From UBA940 sp031548515 (GTDB taxonomy: Bacteria > Bacteroidota > Bacteroidia > Bacteroidales > Rikenellaceae), in contig JAVBRB010000026.1 of NCBI GenBank assembly GCA_031548515.1, positions 1-30,431 of the forward strand: DNA of 30,431 nucleotides, written 5' to 3'. Shown here piece after piece: positions 15,568-24,438 of this stretch; the stretch's first letter is position 1; every line of letters starts with the position of its first letter. The translations under genes and the position numbers were made by a program. The notes beneath the pieces were generated by a model, which saw nothing but the letters and a program-made list of their open reading frames with translations, did not search any database and was not told where the DNA came from.

Positions 15568-16394
15568 CTTTCAGCATGGTATCTTGCCAACCCCCCGATC
15601 GGCGATTGCACGATGGCCCTCATGGTGTGTCCCATATCTTCGACCACTTCGGTAAGCAGATCGCTGAAATGGACGGCAATAGAGCCTGTAAAACTGATAT
15701 CCCTGGCTTCGGCGCCGTACGGATTGACGCGATGGCCTATAAACCAGCGGAAAGCTCTCGTTATCATGTCTCTAACGTCAGGATGATTCCTGTGTTTTGC
15801 GATGAACGGAGCGAATCCGGCAAGGAAACGGTTGGCTCCCGGTTTCCTGTAGATGTTTTCGATGATATCGTCGGGTGTCAGATTATGTGCTTTAAAAAAT
15901 TCCCTGGACATATCTTCCGGTATATAACCTCTCAACAAATCTGTAACAAATGCTTTGCCGAGCGCGGCGCCGCTTCCCTCGTCGCCAAGGATATAACCGA
16001 GCGCCGGTATGTTGTCGGTGATTTGCTCTCCGTCGTACTCACAGGAATTCGACCCGGTACCAAGAATGCAGACAACTCCGGGCTTGTCGCCGCAAAGTCC
16101 GCGGCACGCACCCAAAAGGTCGCTTTCGACCTCTATCCGCGAGGCTGGAAATAATCCGGCGAATATCCCGGCCATTTCAGGTATCTTTGCCGGAGTGCAT
16201 CCGGCACCATAAAAATAAACCGTCGAAACGGCCGTTCCGGTCTCTGGCAAAAGTTCTTTTGCCAGAATTTCGCCTATGATGTCCGGCTTTATATGGTAGG
16301 GGTTAAGCCCCTGCGTCGCGAAGCAGCGGCTCTGCTTCCCGTCGGTGAGTATCCATGCGGTCTTTGTCGATCCGCTGTCGGCAACCAGTATCAT
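15564..16394 (-). CDS. murK: MurNAc kinase of the BadF/BadG family (MurK-like)
   Basis: The protein is 276 aa. The N-terminal phosphate-1 loop DSGSTKTAW (residues 6-14) and the internal LGTGSN and LGDEGSGAALG motifs place it in the BadF/BadG/N-acetylglucosamine kinase group of the actin-like ATPase superfamily. GlcNAc kinases look alike. Its position between an SSS transporter and murQ, with 4-bp ATGA overlaps on both sides, matches the murT-murK-murQ operon described in Tannerella forsythia. There MurK phosphorylates imported MurNAc at the 6-position to make the MurQ substrate. MurNAc specificity is therefore from context, and some activity on GlcNAc cannot be excluded. Confidence 0.87.
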   Translation of the reverse strand: MILVADSGSTKTAWILTDGKQSRCFATQGLNPYHIKPDIIGEILAKELLPETGTAVSTVYFYGAGCTPAKIPEMAGIFAGLFPASRIEVESDLLGACRGLCGDKPGVVCILGTGSNSCEYDGEQITDNIPALGYILGDEGSGAALGKAFVTDLLRGYIPEDMSREFFKAHNLTPDDIIENIYRKPGANRFLAGFAPFIAKHRNHPDVRDMITRAFRWFIGHRVNPYGAEARDISFTGSIAVHFSDLLTEVVEDMGHTMRAIVQSPIGGLARYHAER

Positions 16395-17842
16395 ATCTTC
16401 TTCTTAATGAGAACTGTAAGTCCGGTTATGGTGAATAGCGCGTTCATGATGAGCAGTTCGTAGCCGAATCTGTAGCCGCCGAACCAACGGACGGAATTCA
16501 TGTCGAGAACGAGGCAAAGGAGTGGGGAAAGCGCCGCCACTAAAGGCACCCAGCGGTCGCGGACGGGTTTTTTAGTTGCGATGCCGAAAGCGAACATACC
16601 CAGTATCGGGCCGTAGGTGTAGCTCGAAAGCACGTACACGGCGTCGATCACGCTGGTGTTGTTAAGCGCCCGGAAAGCCATGATGACCAACGCCATTCCG
16701 ACGGCCATTCCGATATGCACCCTCCGGCGTACCGAAGTGAGCATGCGTTCGTCGTATTTTTTCGCACCGCCCAGGATGTCGACCGTGAACGAGGTGGTGA
16801 GTGCCGTCAGCGCTGAACCCGCCGCCGAATAGGTCGACGATATCAGTCCGAGCGCGAAAATTATACCTACTATCGAGGGCAGTCCGGTTTGAGTGGCTAC
16901 GAACGGAAAAAGCTCGTCGCTCTTAACTGGAGCCGTGAAGCCGCCCGCGGAAACGTATATGTTGAGCAGTACGCCCAGACACAGGAAAAGGCCGATGACG
17001 AAGAACTGCAGCACGCCCGAAACCGCGAGGTTTTTCTGCGCGTCGCGCGGATTTTTACAACTCAGGCTGCGCTGCATCATGTCCTGGTCGAGGCCGGTCA
17101 TTGCAATCACGGTGAACAGCCCCGCAAAGAACTGCTTGAAAAAATAACGGCGGTCGTTGAAGTCGTCGAAAAAGAATATACGCGACATTTCGCTGTTACG
17201 GATCGCCTCCGCCATCCGTCCGAAATCCAGCTCCAGCGCGCGCGAAGTGAACCATATGCTCAGTCCTACGCTCAGCAGCAGGCAGAAAGTTTTAAGCGAG
17301 TCGGTCCAGATGAGCGACTTGACCCCGCCCTTGAAAGTGTAGAGCCACACGAGCAGCATCATGACTGCCGCATTTGCCCAGAACGGGATGCCGAACGGTT
17401 CGAAAACCAGCATCTGCAGCACGAGGCACACAAGGAAAATCCTCACGGACGCGCCCAGCATCTTGCTGATGAAGAAGAACCACGCTCCGGTTTTATAGCT
17501 CGACAGCCCGAAGCGGTTTTCGAGGTATTCATAGATCGAAACGATCTTCATCCGGTAGAACAGCGGGATCAGCACGAAGGCTATCACGAAATAACCAAGC
17601 ACGAAACCCATCGCCATCTGCAGGTAGGCGAAATTGCTCGCGCCGACCATACCCGGTACCGATACGAATGTCACGCCCGACATGGCCGCGCCGATCATCC
17701 CGAACGCAACAACATACCATGGCGAACGGCGGTTGCCGACGAAAAATCCCTGGTTATCGGCGCGCCTGCCCGATAACCATGCCACGAGGAAAAGTACCGC
17801 TAAGTATGCCGCTATGGTCGCAATGACAATAAAAGGTGACAT
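16391..17842 (-). CDS. murT: sodium:solute symporter, predicted MurNAc importer (MurT-like)
   Basis: This 483-aa SSS-family inner-membrane transporter has about 13 hydrophobic segments. Family features include the N-terminal GRRADNQGFFVGNRRSPWYVV loop region, GMIGAAMSGVTFVSVPG, and the TGLDQDMMQRSLSCK and SSTYSAAGSALTAL segments. It is first in a three-gene operon with a BadF-type kinase and murQ, the same gene order as Tannerella MurTKQ, where the symporter brings unphosphorylated MurNAc into the cell. Substrate assignment rests on this context. It is unrelated to the MurT of Gram-positive MurT/GatD amidation. A near-consensus promoter lies 44 bp upstream. Confidence 0.88.
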   Translation of the reverse strand: MSPFIVIATIAAYLAVLFLVAWLSGRRADNQGFFVGNRRSPWYVVAFGMIGAAMSGVTFVSVPGMVGASNFAYLQMAMGFVLGYFVIAFVLIPLFYRMKIVSIYEYLENRFGLSSYKTGAWFFFISKMLGASVRIFLVCLVLQMLVFEPFGIPFWANAAVMMLLVWLYTFKGGVKSLIWTDSLKTFCLLLSVGLSIWFTSRALELDFGRMAEAIRNSEMSRIFFFDDFNDRRYFFKQFFAGLFTVIAMTGLDQDMMQRSLSCKNPRDAQKNLAVSGVLQFFVIGLFLCLGVLLNIYVSAGGFTAPVKSDELFPFVATQTGLPSIVGIIFALGLISSTYSAAGSALTALTTSFTVDILGGAKKYDERMLTSVRRRVHIGMAVGMALVIMAFRALNNTSVIDAVYVLSSYTYGPILGMFAFGIATKKPVRDRWVPLVAALSPLLCLVLDMNSVRWFGGYRFGYELLIMNALFTITGLTVLIKKKI

Positions 17843-17885
17843 CCGGACATGATTTTAAATCAGGCCGATCACAAATGGCCGAATG

Positions 17886-17917
17886 CAAAGATACTCGCAT
17901 GGGCGCTTTCTGCAAAA
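17886..17917 (-). promoter_or_regulatory. promoter of the murTKQ operon
   Basis: On the minus strand TTTTG (17913-17917) is followed after 19 bp by TATCTTTG (17886-17893). This matches the Bacteroidetes -33 TTTG / -7 TAnnTTTG consensus in both sequence and spacing. The predicted start near 17880 gives a 5' leader of about 38 nt before the ATG at 17842. Confidence 0.8.
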
Positions 17918-17957
17918 TTTATTTTCAAGCCCGGCTCCGGCACCTGTCTGCCGTCTG

Positions 17958-20183
17958 TCATGCGTAGCTGTGCATTCCGCCTAGTATGAAATTCACACCG
18001 AAATAGGTGACCAGCACGGTCAGGAAAGCAGCCACGCAGAACGCATGGAAGAACAGCGGGCGGCGGAACAGCGGAAGCGAATCGGCATGGATCGCCAGCG
18101 AATAGACGAGCATGGTGACCAACGCCCACACCTCCTTCGGGTCCCAGCCCCAGTAGCGGCCCCAAGAAACATTAGCCCACACTGCCCCAACGAAAATCCC
18201 GACTGTAAGGGAGAACAGGGCGGGGTAAAGCAGCATCCGGCTCACGTTTTGCAGATTCTCGGCCTGCTCCTGCCATCCTGGACGGCGCAGGAAATACACT
18301 ATGAACGCGGCCACGCCGTTCAGCATCATAAACGCGAAGAGCGAATAGGCTGTCATGACCGTCACAACATGGATACTCAGGAGCGGAGACGAAAGCACGG
18401 GTACGAGTTGCGTGACCTGCGGATTCGATTCGCCCATCATTGAAACCATCAGCGTCAGGCCGCACAGCAGGAAGCCCAGAGGCAGGAATATCGGCCTGCG
18501 GCGCAGTGCGAAAGCGATCGAAATCGAACACCACGCCATGAACTGCATCGTTTCGTATCCGTTGGACAGCGGCACGTGTCCGCCTACTATCCACCGGAGC
18601 ACGATATTGGCCGTCAGATAGGTCCATACTGCAACCGCCAACACAGTAAGAGCGACCGGAACCATCCTGCGGATACGCCGCCCCAAAGCCATGCAGACGG
18701 AACAGAACAGGAACGAAATTATCCCCACCGTACTGCATGCCATTGCCAGTACTTTCGTATAAGTAAAGCCGTTGTAAATTTTTTCAGCCCGGAAACGGGC
18801 ATCAGGAGGGAGTACGCCCGCAGCCTCTTTGCGCTGATATTCCCTTATCTTTTTCAGTGTGGCGGAAACTACGGCGTAATCATTTTTCACCACCATTTCG
18901 TGGATGTAATCCTGCGTTTTGCGGGTGAACAGCCATTTCCCGTCATCCATATCGACGGGCAGGTCATCCCCCTGGGCGTACCAGGCGACATCGCCTCCGT
19001 TGCTGTACGGGAATATCTTCAGCATCCGGCCCGAATAGAGGAACCTGACTATATTGTATTTTTCGTCGGCTTCCACAATGCCTTTCCGGCCCGGGACGTC
19101 CGCGCCGCGCCGTATGTCATAGAGCGCGCCGTCGAGCCGGTACTCGTTGAACTCCCCGATGAAATCGTCGAGCGAGACGTATTTGCCGTCCACCCCTAAA
19201 AGCCGGCTCGCCTCACCGCCTTTCGTCTTTATCATAGGCTCGGATTTCCAGTCGGAGTAGAAGAACATCCATCCCGCCAGCACCTGTTCGGAGGTCATGC
19301 CGCGGTATCGTGGCTCGCCGTAGAGCTTGGTCGTGAAATCCTTTGCGAGAGTCTGGAGCGGACATATGCGGTTGTTGTAAAGCACATACATGTCGCCGAA
19401 TTCAGCCGCCGTTTCGCGCGGCAGCGTCCGCGGCAGGCCGGTATCCGATGCGGCAAAAACAGCCGGTCCCGAAAGCAGGAAAATGGCTGCGACTGCCGCC
19501 TTCTGCAGACGCGAATTTCTGACGAGCGCCCTGAATCGCGTATTCCGCACGAAGAAGAACATCACGAGCGATACCAACAGAAGCGCATATCCGGTGTATG
19601 TGACGGCGATGCCGAACGGGTCCCATGAAACGGCCAGCGTTGTCCCCTGCCCGTCGTCGTCATACCCCGACTGGTAGAAGCGGTATCCCCTGTATGAAAG
19701 TATCCGGTTCATCGAAACTTCTCCGCGGACTGTTTCGCCTGCATCGGTGATGGTTAGAGCGCTGACATAATCCATCGGAGAAGGAGTGCCCGCGTAATAG
19801 ACGACCTCGAAGCTGTCGAGATCGACCGTGAAAGGAAGCGAAATGTCGCCGCCGCCGGAAACGAACGAAGAAACCGGTTCCCCCTCGCGCAGATGAAGCA
19901 TTCCCTGCCTGCCGCCGACATGGGTTACGAACGCCCCCGCGAGGATCAGTATAAATGAAATGTGTATCATAAATACCGCTCTCCGGCGGTATAGTTTCTG
20001 CCGCAGGATATATGCGAGCGACATCGCGGCAAACACGGCCCACAGTGCCGTGAACCACCGACTGCCGTAGATATTCTGAGCGACGAACGCGGTTCCGTGC
20101 AGTTTTTCAACGATGGTGGCGGTGACGAGGACCGCGATGATGCATCCGAGTATGGAAAAGGTAAGTCGTTTGAGTGTTTTCAT
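17958..20183 (-). CDS. ccsBA: cytochrome c synthetase, fused ResB-CcsA (system II)
   Basis: This 741-aa fusion attaches haem to CXXCH motifs of exported cytochromes and moves haem across the inner membrane. The N-terminal ResB/CcsB part has membrane segments followed by a periplasmic domain (SYRGYRFYQSGYDDDG is a typical ResB segment). The C-terminal CcsA part carries the haem-binding tryptophan-rich motif WGRYWGWDPKE at 674-684. Fused CcsBA is the usual form in Bacteroidetes and epsilonproteobacteria. It follows the di-haem protein gene by 76 bp, but a terminator lies in that gap, so its level may be uncoupled from the upstream genes. The adjacent cytochrome is an obvious client; other cytochromes in the cell would also depend on it. 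Confidence 0.93.
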   Translation of the reverse strand: MKTLKRLTFSILGCIIAVLVTATIVEKLHGTAFVAQNIYGSRWFTALWAVFAAMSLAYILRQKLYRRRAVFMIHISFILILAGAFVTHVGGRQGMLHLREGEPVSSFVSGGGDISLPFTVDLDSFEVVYYAGTPSPMDYVSALTITDAGETVRGEVSMNRILSYRGYRFYQSGYDDDGQGTTLAVSWDPFGIAVTYTGYALLLVSLVMFFFVRNTRFRALVRNSRLQKAAVAAIFLLSGPAVFAASDTGLPRTLPRETAAEFGDMYVLYNNRICPLQTLAKDFTTKLYGEPRYRGMTSEQVLAGWMFFYSDWKSEPMIKTKGGEASRLLGVDGKYVSLDDFIGEFNEYRLDGALYDIRRGADVPGRKGIVEADEKYNIVRFLYSGRMLKIFPYSNGGDVAWYAQGDDLPVDMDDGKWLFTRKTQDYIHEMVVKNDYAVVSATLKKIREYQRKEAAGVLPPDARFRAEKIYNGFTYTKVLAMACSTVGIISFLFCSVCMALGRRIRRMVPVALTVLAVAVWTYLTANIVLRWIVGGHVPLSNGYETMQFMAWCSISIAFALRRRPIFLPLGFLLCGLTLMVSMMGESNPQVTQLVPVLSSPLLSIHVVTVMTAYSLFAFMMLNGVAAFIVYFLRRPGWQEQAENLQNVSRMLLYPALFSLTVGIFVGAVWANVSWGRYWGWDPKEVWALVTMLVYSLAIHADSLPLFRRPLFFHAFCVAAFLTVLVTYFGVNFILGGMHSYA

Positions 20184-20197
20184 GCTTTGATATGCCT

Positions 20198-20237
20198 AAA
20201 AAAGGAATCGGCCAACCACACAGCCGACCGGTTCCTT
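20198..20237 (-). terminator. intrinsic terminator between the di-haem protein gene and ccsBA
   Basis: On the minus strand 20237-20223 pairs with 20216-20202 over 15 positions, one of them mismatched and three G-U, with a TGTGTG loop. Six Us follow (20203-20198). It lies 22 bp after the di-haem gene stop and 14 bp before the ccsBA start codon. Confidence 0.75.
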
Positions 20238-20259
20238 CTATAATTTCCGTAACCCGATT

Positions 20260-21873
20260 TTATATAGCCTCTATGAACTCCACTATCGCGTCGCGGTCGG
20301 CCTTGCTCAGCCCGCGGAACTTTTCCACGGTTTTGCGGGCATCGCTGTTCTCGCTCCCGTGCCACATGATGGCTTCTATGACTGTACGGGCCCGGGCATC
20401 GTGCAGGCGGTCGTCGGCTCCGGTGCATTTCCGGCTCAGGCCGCGGCCCCACAGCGGGGTGGTGCGGCACCAACCGGTGCGGATATCGTTCTTCATGAAG
20501 AGTCGGTGCTGAACCATATCCGTATAAGGCCAGATCTTCTGGTGCGGGTAACGCGGCAGTTGTCTGTTGTCCGTAAAGAACCTTGCCGGATCCGCGATGT
20601 TGTCGTCGCCAGTCGTCCACGTAGGTTTGTGGCAGGTGGCGCAGCCTATCTGGGAGAACAATTCTTTACCCCGTTTTACTTCAGGATCATCGAGGTTGCG
20701 CGCTGCCGGGACAGCCAATCCCCTGTGCCACACCATAAGGTCGGCGTATTCCGAGTCCGCCATTTCCGGCTTTTCGACGGCTTTGGCTTCCGCCGTATTC
20801 AGCATCAGGTAGTTGTAGATGTCGGTTTCGACATTGCCTGTGACATCATATTGCGGGAAGAGTTCATAGAACCGCGCCTGCACTTCCGGGTCCTGCGAAG
20901 CCTTAGTCGCATACGCCGCCGTCATGTAGTGATAGTTGCGGTCGCGGCGCGTTACATTGGTTATGTTCCAGATGGCATTTGCGCCGGGACCATCCTGAAG
21001 CGGGCCGCGGCTCAGCGCATATGTATAGCGCAGGGCATATTTGGTTCCGTCGCCCTGTAGCGCGTTGGCATATTGTTTGACCCAGTCGCCACCGGCCCAT
21101 ATCGCAGGATTGAGGCTCACGCCGTGTTGCTCCTGTTTGGCATATTCCGCTTTGATATCGGCGTCGGTAATGGCGTCCAGAAGCCCCGTACCATAGATAC
21201 CTATCGTGGATTCGAGCCTGACGACCACATCTTCATAAGCGATGTCCCGTCCTCCGGATTGCAGCGGAACGTAGTATGCATCCTGCGGTATAATCACCTC
21301 GGGATATATCAGGCCGTATGTTTCGCCGTCAGGGAACGTATTATTCCATTCGTCCATGTGGGCTTTCCAGTCGATCACTATCTTGGTTTCGTCTACCGGG
21401 GCCTTAAACGGCGCAACGGCGCAAGTCTGCGGCATCCCTGTCAGGGAACTGAGATACGCGTCGTTCTTATCGGTTATTACAAGCAGGTAGCCGTTGCCAA
21501 CCGTGGCTGAATTATACTCGGTCTGGCGTTTTCCATGTCCATAGCCGGGATGGCAATGGAGACACGATGTGCGCAGGTAGAGCGGACCGAGGCCATGGCG
21601 TGGGCTATTCTCTTCGTCTGTTGCCACAAACGGTTTCTCGAACAGCGTTTCACCCCTCTTGAAAGAGGACAGGAAACCTCCGTCGACAACCGCCGGAGTC
21701 GGCTGCTCGTAGGCGAAAGTCGTTTCGCTGAAAACCGTGCCAAGTTCTCCTCCCGAATAATATTCCTCGGAGAGTTCCTGCGGCTCTTTCACAGGAGGCG
21801 TGTCGTTGTTGCAGGCGGCCAGCGCGGTTGCGGCGGCTGCAAGCATGCAAGCGGAAAACCGTTTAATATCCAT
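20260..21873 (-). CDS. di-haem cytochrome c lipoprotein, DUF1111/DHOR-type oxidoreductase
   Basis: The protein is 537 aa with a lipobox ending at Cys21 (ALAAC), so it is an envelope lipoprotein. It has two haem-attachment motifs, CLHCH at 104-108 and CATCH at 411-415. The sequence TPLWGRGLSRK and the end MWHGSENSDARKTVEKF...AIVEFIEAI are typical of the di-haem oxidoreductase family (DUF1111, PF06537), related to MauG and bacterial cytochrome c peroxidases. Members are repeatedly found beside imelysins, as here: the imelysin gene ends 17 bp upstream. Its substrate is unproven. A role in iron oxidation state or thiol/peroxide redox in the periplasm is plausible. Maturation requires haem ligation by the CcsBA encoded next. 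Confidence 0.9.
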   Translation of the reverse strand: MDIKRFSACMLAAAATALAACNNDTPPVKEPQELSEEYYSGGELGTVFSETTFAYEQPTPAVVDGGFLSSFKRGETLFEKPFVATDEENSPRHGLGPLYLRTSCLHCHPGYGHGKRQTEYNSATVGNGYLLVITDKNDAYLSSLTGMPQTCAVAPFKAPVDETKIVIDWKAHMDEWNNTFPDGETYGLIYPEVIIPQDAYYVPLQSGGRDIAYEDVVVRLESTIGIYGTGLLDAITDADIKAEYAKQEQHGVSLNPAIWAGGDWVKQYANALQGDGTKYALRYTYALSRGPLQDGPGANAIWNITNVTRRDRNYHYMTAAYATKASQDPEVQARFYELFPQYDVTGNVETDIYNYLMLNTAEAKAVEKPEMADSEYADLMVWHRGLAVPAARNLDDPEVKRGKELFSQIGCATCHKPTWTTGDDNIADPARFFTDNRQLPRYPHQKIWPYTDMVQHRLFMKNDIRTGWCRTTPLWGRGLSRKCTGADDRLHDARARTVIEAIMWHGSENSDARKTVEKFRGLSKADRDAIVEFIEAI

Positions 21874-21890
21874 AAGCCTGGGTTATTTTG

Positions 21891-23078
21891 TCAGTCTATC
21901 AATTCCATGGCACTTTCCAACAGCGAGAACAGCGCGCTGCACGCGGCTACAGCAGCGTCGGTGTCTTCTTCGGTCAGGTGGTTGCGGAAAGGATACGGTA
22001 TAGCCTCTATCTCGTCTACGGCTTTTTTTATGCCGGCCTTAATGTCGGCGTCGAGCTTCTGGTCTAGCGATGCTATATAGGTGCAGAGCGAGTTTGCATG
22101 TATAGTTCCGTCCAGCGTACCGTAATATGCGTTCCTCACGCCGCGAATATTGTCCGCATAGTCTTTTATCGAGTTCCAACTGTACCATGATTCCACGTCC
22201 AGCACGTTCTTGGTGGTCACGGGGTCGGTAATTTTAGTGCTGCCTACTTCGTCTGTTATGGTAGCCGCGCCGTCAAGCATCTGCACATACGCCTTTATCT
22301 GTGTTTTGTATGTTTTGTTCCCCTCCTCTCCGGCAGTTATCAACTCCTGCCCGTAATTTTTGTCGGGAGCGAGTTTGGCGGCCGCCAGCATCTGACGTTT
22401 GTCGGATGTTATGTTCGAAAGGCCGGCCCAGCTTGCCTCCAGCAGAATGCACTGGTTGCGGATATCCTTGGCGACGGCTATGCAATAGGTGATTTCGGCA
22501 TCCGAAAACGCGCCGTAGGTGTTGTAGCTGTCGCTTGGATCGGTGTTACCGTTTATAAGGCGGGCGGAGCCGTTGCGGAATATCATATATTCGATTGTGT
22601 GGAATCCCAACAGGCCGTCGTCGAGGGAAGGAGAATCCGGATCGAAGGCGTAACCGTTGTTCTTCAGGCCGTTTATATATGAAGTATTGGCAAGGATCTG
22701 GTCGAGCTGCGACTTCTGCAGGGGCCATGAGTCGATATGAGGGTCTATCGCGTCATCCGAGGCAGCGCCGAACAGGAACGCTTCGCTGAGTTCCCAATAC
22801 ACGCGGGCCGTTTTCCACTGGTCGCAGGCGGCCTGCACCTTCTCCTGTGTAAGATCTTCCTTGAAAGCTTCACACGCCGTACTGAGTTTGACGGCTTCGT
22901 CGGCGAGCGAACGATAGGTGGATACGACTATGTCATCCACATAATTGGCAATGGTCGCCTTTTTCCTGGGATCAAGATCATCGGGCGTATCACCTCCATT
23001 GTTGTCGCACGAGGAAGCGTTTGCCATAAGCGCAACAGATGCCATGGCCATGAGGGAAATTTTTAAGATTGTTTTCAT
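21891..23078 (-). CDS. imelysin-family (M75-like) iron-regulated lipoprotein
   Basis: This 395-aa protein has a signal sequence ending near Cys24 (ANASSC, an imperfect lipobox) followed by an Asn/Gly/Asp-rich tether. The diagnostic imelysin GxHxxE motif is GFHTIEY with His160 and Glu163. The HxxE pair is the proposed metal site, and the family is no longer generally thought to be an active peptidase. Imelysins related to EfeO/EfeM act in periplasmic iron handling. The gene lies 22 bp after the porin gene and 17 bp before the di-haem protein gene, clearly one transcript. Iron uptake is the best guess from family and neighbours, though other divalent metals such as copper remain possible. Confidence 0.9.
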   Translation of the reverse strand: MKTILKISLMAMASVALMANASSCDNNGGDTPDDLDPRKKATIANYVDDIVVSTYRSLADEAVKLSTACEAFKEDLTQEKVQAACDQWKTARVYWELSEAFLFGAASDDAIDPHIDSWPLQKSQLDQILANTSYINGLKNNGYAFDPDSPSLDDGLLGFHTIEYMIFRNGSARLINGNTDPSDSYNTYGAFSDAEITYCIAVAKDIRNQCILLEASWAGLSNITSDKRQMLAAAKLAPDKNYGQELITAGEEGNKTYKTQIKAYVQMLDGAATITDEVGSTKITDPVTTKNVLDVESWYSWNSIKDYADNIRGVRNAYYGTLDGTIHANSLCTYIASLDQKLDADIKAGIKKAVDEIEAIPYPFRNHLTEEDTDAAVAACSALFSLLESAMELID

Positions 23079-23100
23079 TTTACTTTAAGTTATAAATGAT

Positions 23101-24438
23101 TTACATTTTAAACAAACCTGAATATGCGATGCCCACACTGAAAGTATCTTCGTCGTTGTACTGGCTCTTGAACATGCGGTGCGAATATTCGGCCTTTATG
23201 ACGATGCCTTTTATGGGTACATAGTTGATTCCGGCCGCAACGCGTTGGCGTTCCCAACATGCGTTGTCCTGGACGGTGCCCTGGGTTTTAAACATCGAAT
23301 CGTAATAGTCGTAGCGGCCGAATACATAGAATCTGCTGCCCCGGGCGTTGAGTTTTTTGACGGGCGAAAAGATGTCGTACCCGGCTTCCATGCCGGCGGA
23401 CATGGCGTCCGAGGCTACCGACGTTTTAGGCGACGGCGAACCTTTGCGGCTCCCTTTGTTCGCCTTGGTTATCCTCTCGGAATCATCCAGGTGGCCATAG
23501 TCCATGCTGCCGCGGATTACCAGCCCGTAATTGTCGTAGGCGAAGTCAAAAGCGCCGATCAGCACCGTGCCCCTGAGACCATTGTAGGCATCCGATTTGA
23601 GGCTGTTCCTGGCGCTGTTTCCAACGTATCCGCTGACGGCCATGCGGAGGCCCGGTACGGAGTAGTTGTCCACGCGGAAAGCCCCTGCATAGGAATTGGC
23701 GATCTTGAACTCGTAGGGACTTCCCGAGCTGCTCGCGATCCATTTCTGAGAACCGAAGCGGTCGGCATCCAGTCCCGTAATGAACATAGCCTCGTAGCGC
23801 CAGGCCTTGATGCGTCCCCAGAGGCTGATACCCGTTTCGTGCCACGTACACGGCAGTATGGTGCTTTCTCCCTCAGGACGGAACGCGGTGAAGAATTCCG
23901 TGGGCATATGGTACTGGTTGGTCAGGCCTACGGGTACGATGACGTGTCCCATGCGCAGGTTCAGCGCGGCGGAAAAACTCTTTTGTATCCAGAATTGCTC
24001 GATGGCGACTTCGCCTCCGCGTTCGATCTCGCTTTCGTATTCTCCTGTTTCCTCCTCCTCGATCTCCACAGCCGCTTCGACTCCGCCGTGTTCGAACTCG
24101 ACCTCACTTCCCAGCGACCAACCGCGGCCGAAGTCGTAACCCAGCCAAAATACTACGTGCGGCAGGTCGAAACGCCCGTGAGACGGAGCATCCTTGTACA
24201 GGCTCGCATCGGTGTACCGTTTATAATTATCGCTGTAGAACATCCGGCTCATCACCGCTTCTCCGTATCCTCCAAGGGTAAGGCGGGGCGTTTTATCCGA
24301 TGCGTCCAATTTCTTCTTATTGATATAGGCGGAATTATTTTCGCGGTTGTCCGTGATAGTGTCGGTTTTTACCTGCCCCGCGGCAGGTATGGTCGAAACG
24401 AGCAATAGGGCGGAAGCCAACAGTATATTATTTTTCAC
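23101..24438 (-). CDS. outer-membrane porin, phosphate-selective porin O/P-like
   Basis: The protein is 445 aa with signal peptide MKNNILLASALLLVSTIPAAG and cleavage near residue 21. The barrel pattern is clear: LTLGGYGEAVMSRMFY, VFWLGYDFGRGWSLGSEVEFEHGG, LRMGHVIVPVGLTN, repeated strand motifs, and a C-terminal Tyr/Phe-rich end. It resembles Porin_O_P proteins. An extremely acidic segment at 121-147 has 12 Glu in 27 residues, probably an outer loop or constriction that would favour cations. It is the first gene of the cluster with imelysin and the di-haem protein, so it may be the outer-membrane entry for the metal they handle. Despite the family name, phosphate selectivity cannot be inferred. 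Confidence 0.82.
   Translation of the reverse strand: MKNNILLASALLLVSTIPAAGQVKTDTITDNRENNSAYINKKKLDASDKTPRLTLGGYGEAVMSRMFYSDNYKRYTDASLYKDAPSHGRFDLPHVVFWLGYDFGRGWSLGSEVEFEHGGVEAAVEIEEEETGEYESEIERGGEVAIEQFWIQKSFSAALNLRMGHVIVPVGLTNQYHMPTEFFTAFRPEGESTILPCTWHETGISLWGRIKAWRYEAMFITGLDADRFGSQKWIASSSGSPYEFKIANSYAGAFRVDNYSVPGLRMAVSGYVGNSARNSLKSDAYNGLRGTVLIGAFDFAYDNYGLVIRGSMDYGHLDDSERITKANKGSRKGSPSPKTSVASDAMSAGMEAGYDIFSPVKKLNARGSRFYVFGRYDYYDSMFKTQGTVQDNACWERQRVAAGINYVPIKGIVIKAEYSHRMFKSQYNDEDTFSVGIAYSGLFKM

Noticed and set aside
16889..17776. 295-codon frame antisense to the symporter gene
   Set aside because: Its composition is charged and repetitive, as expected from the reverse strand of membrane-protein codons. 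The symporter on the other strand is complete.
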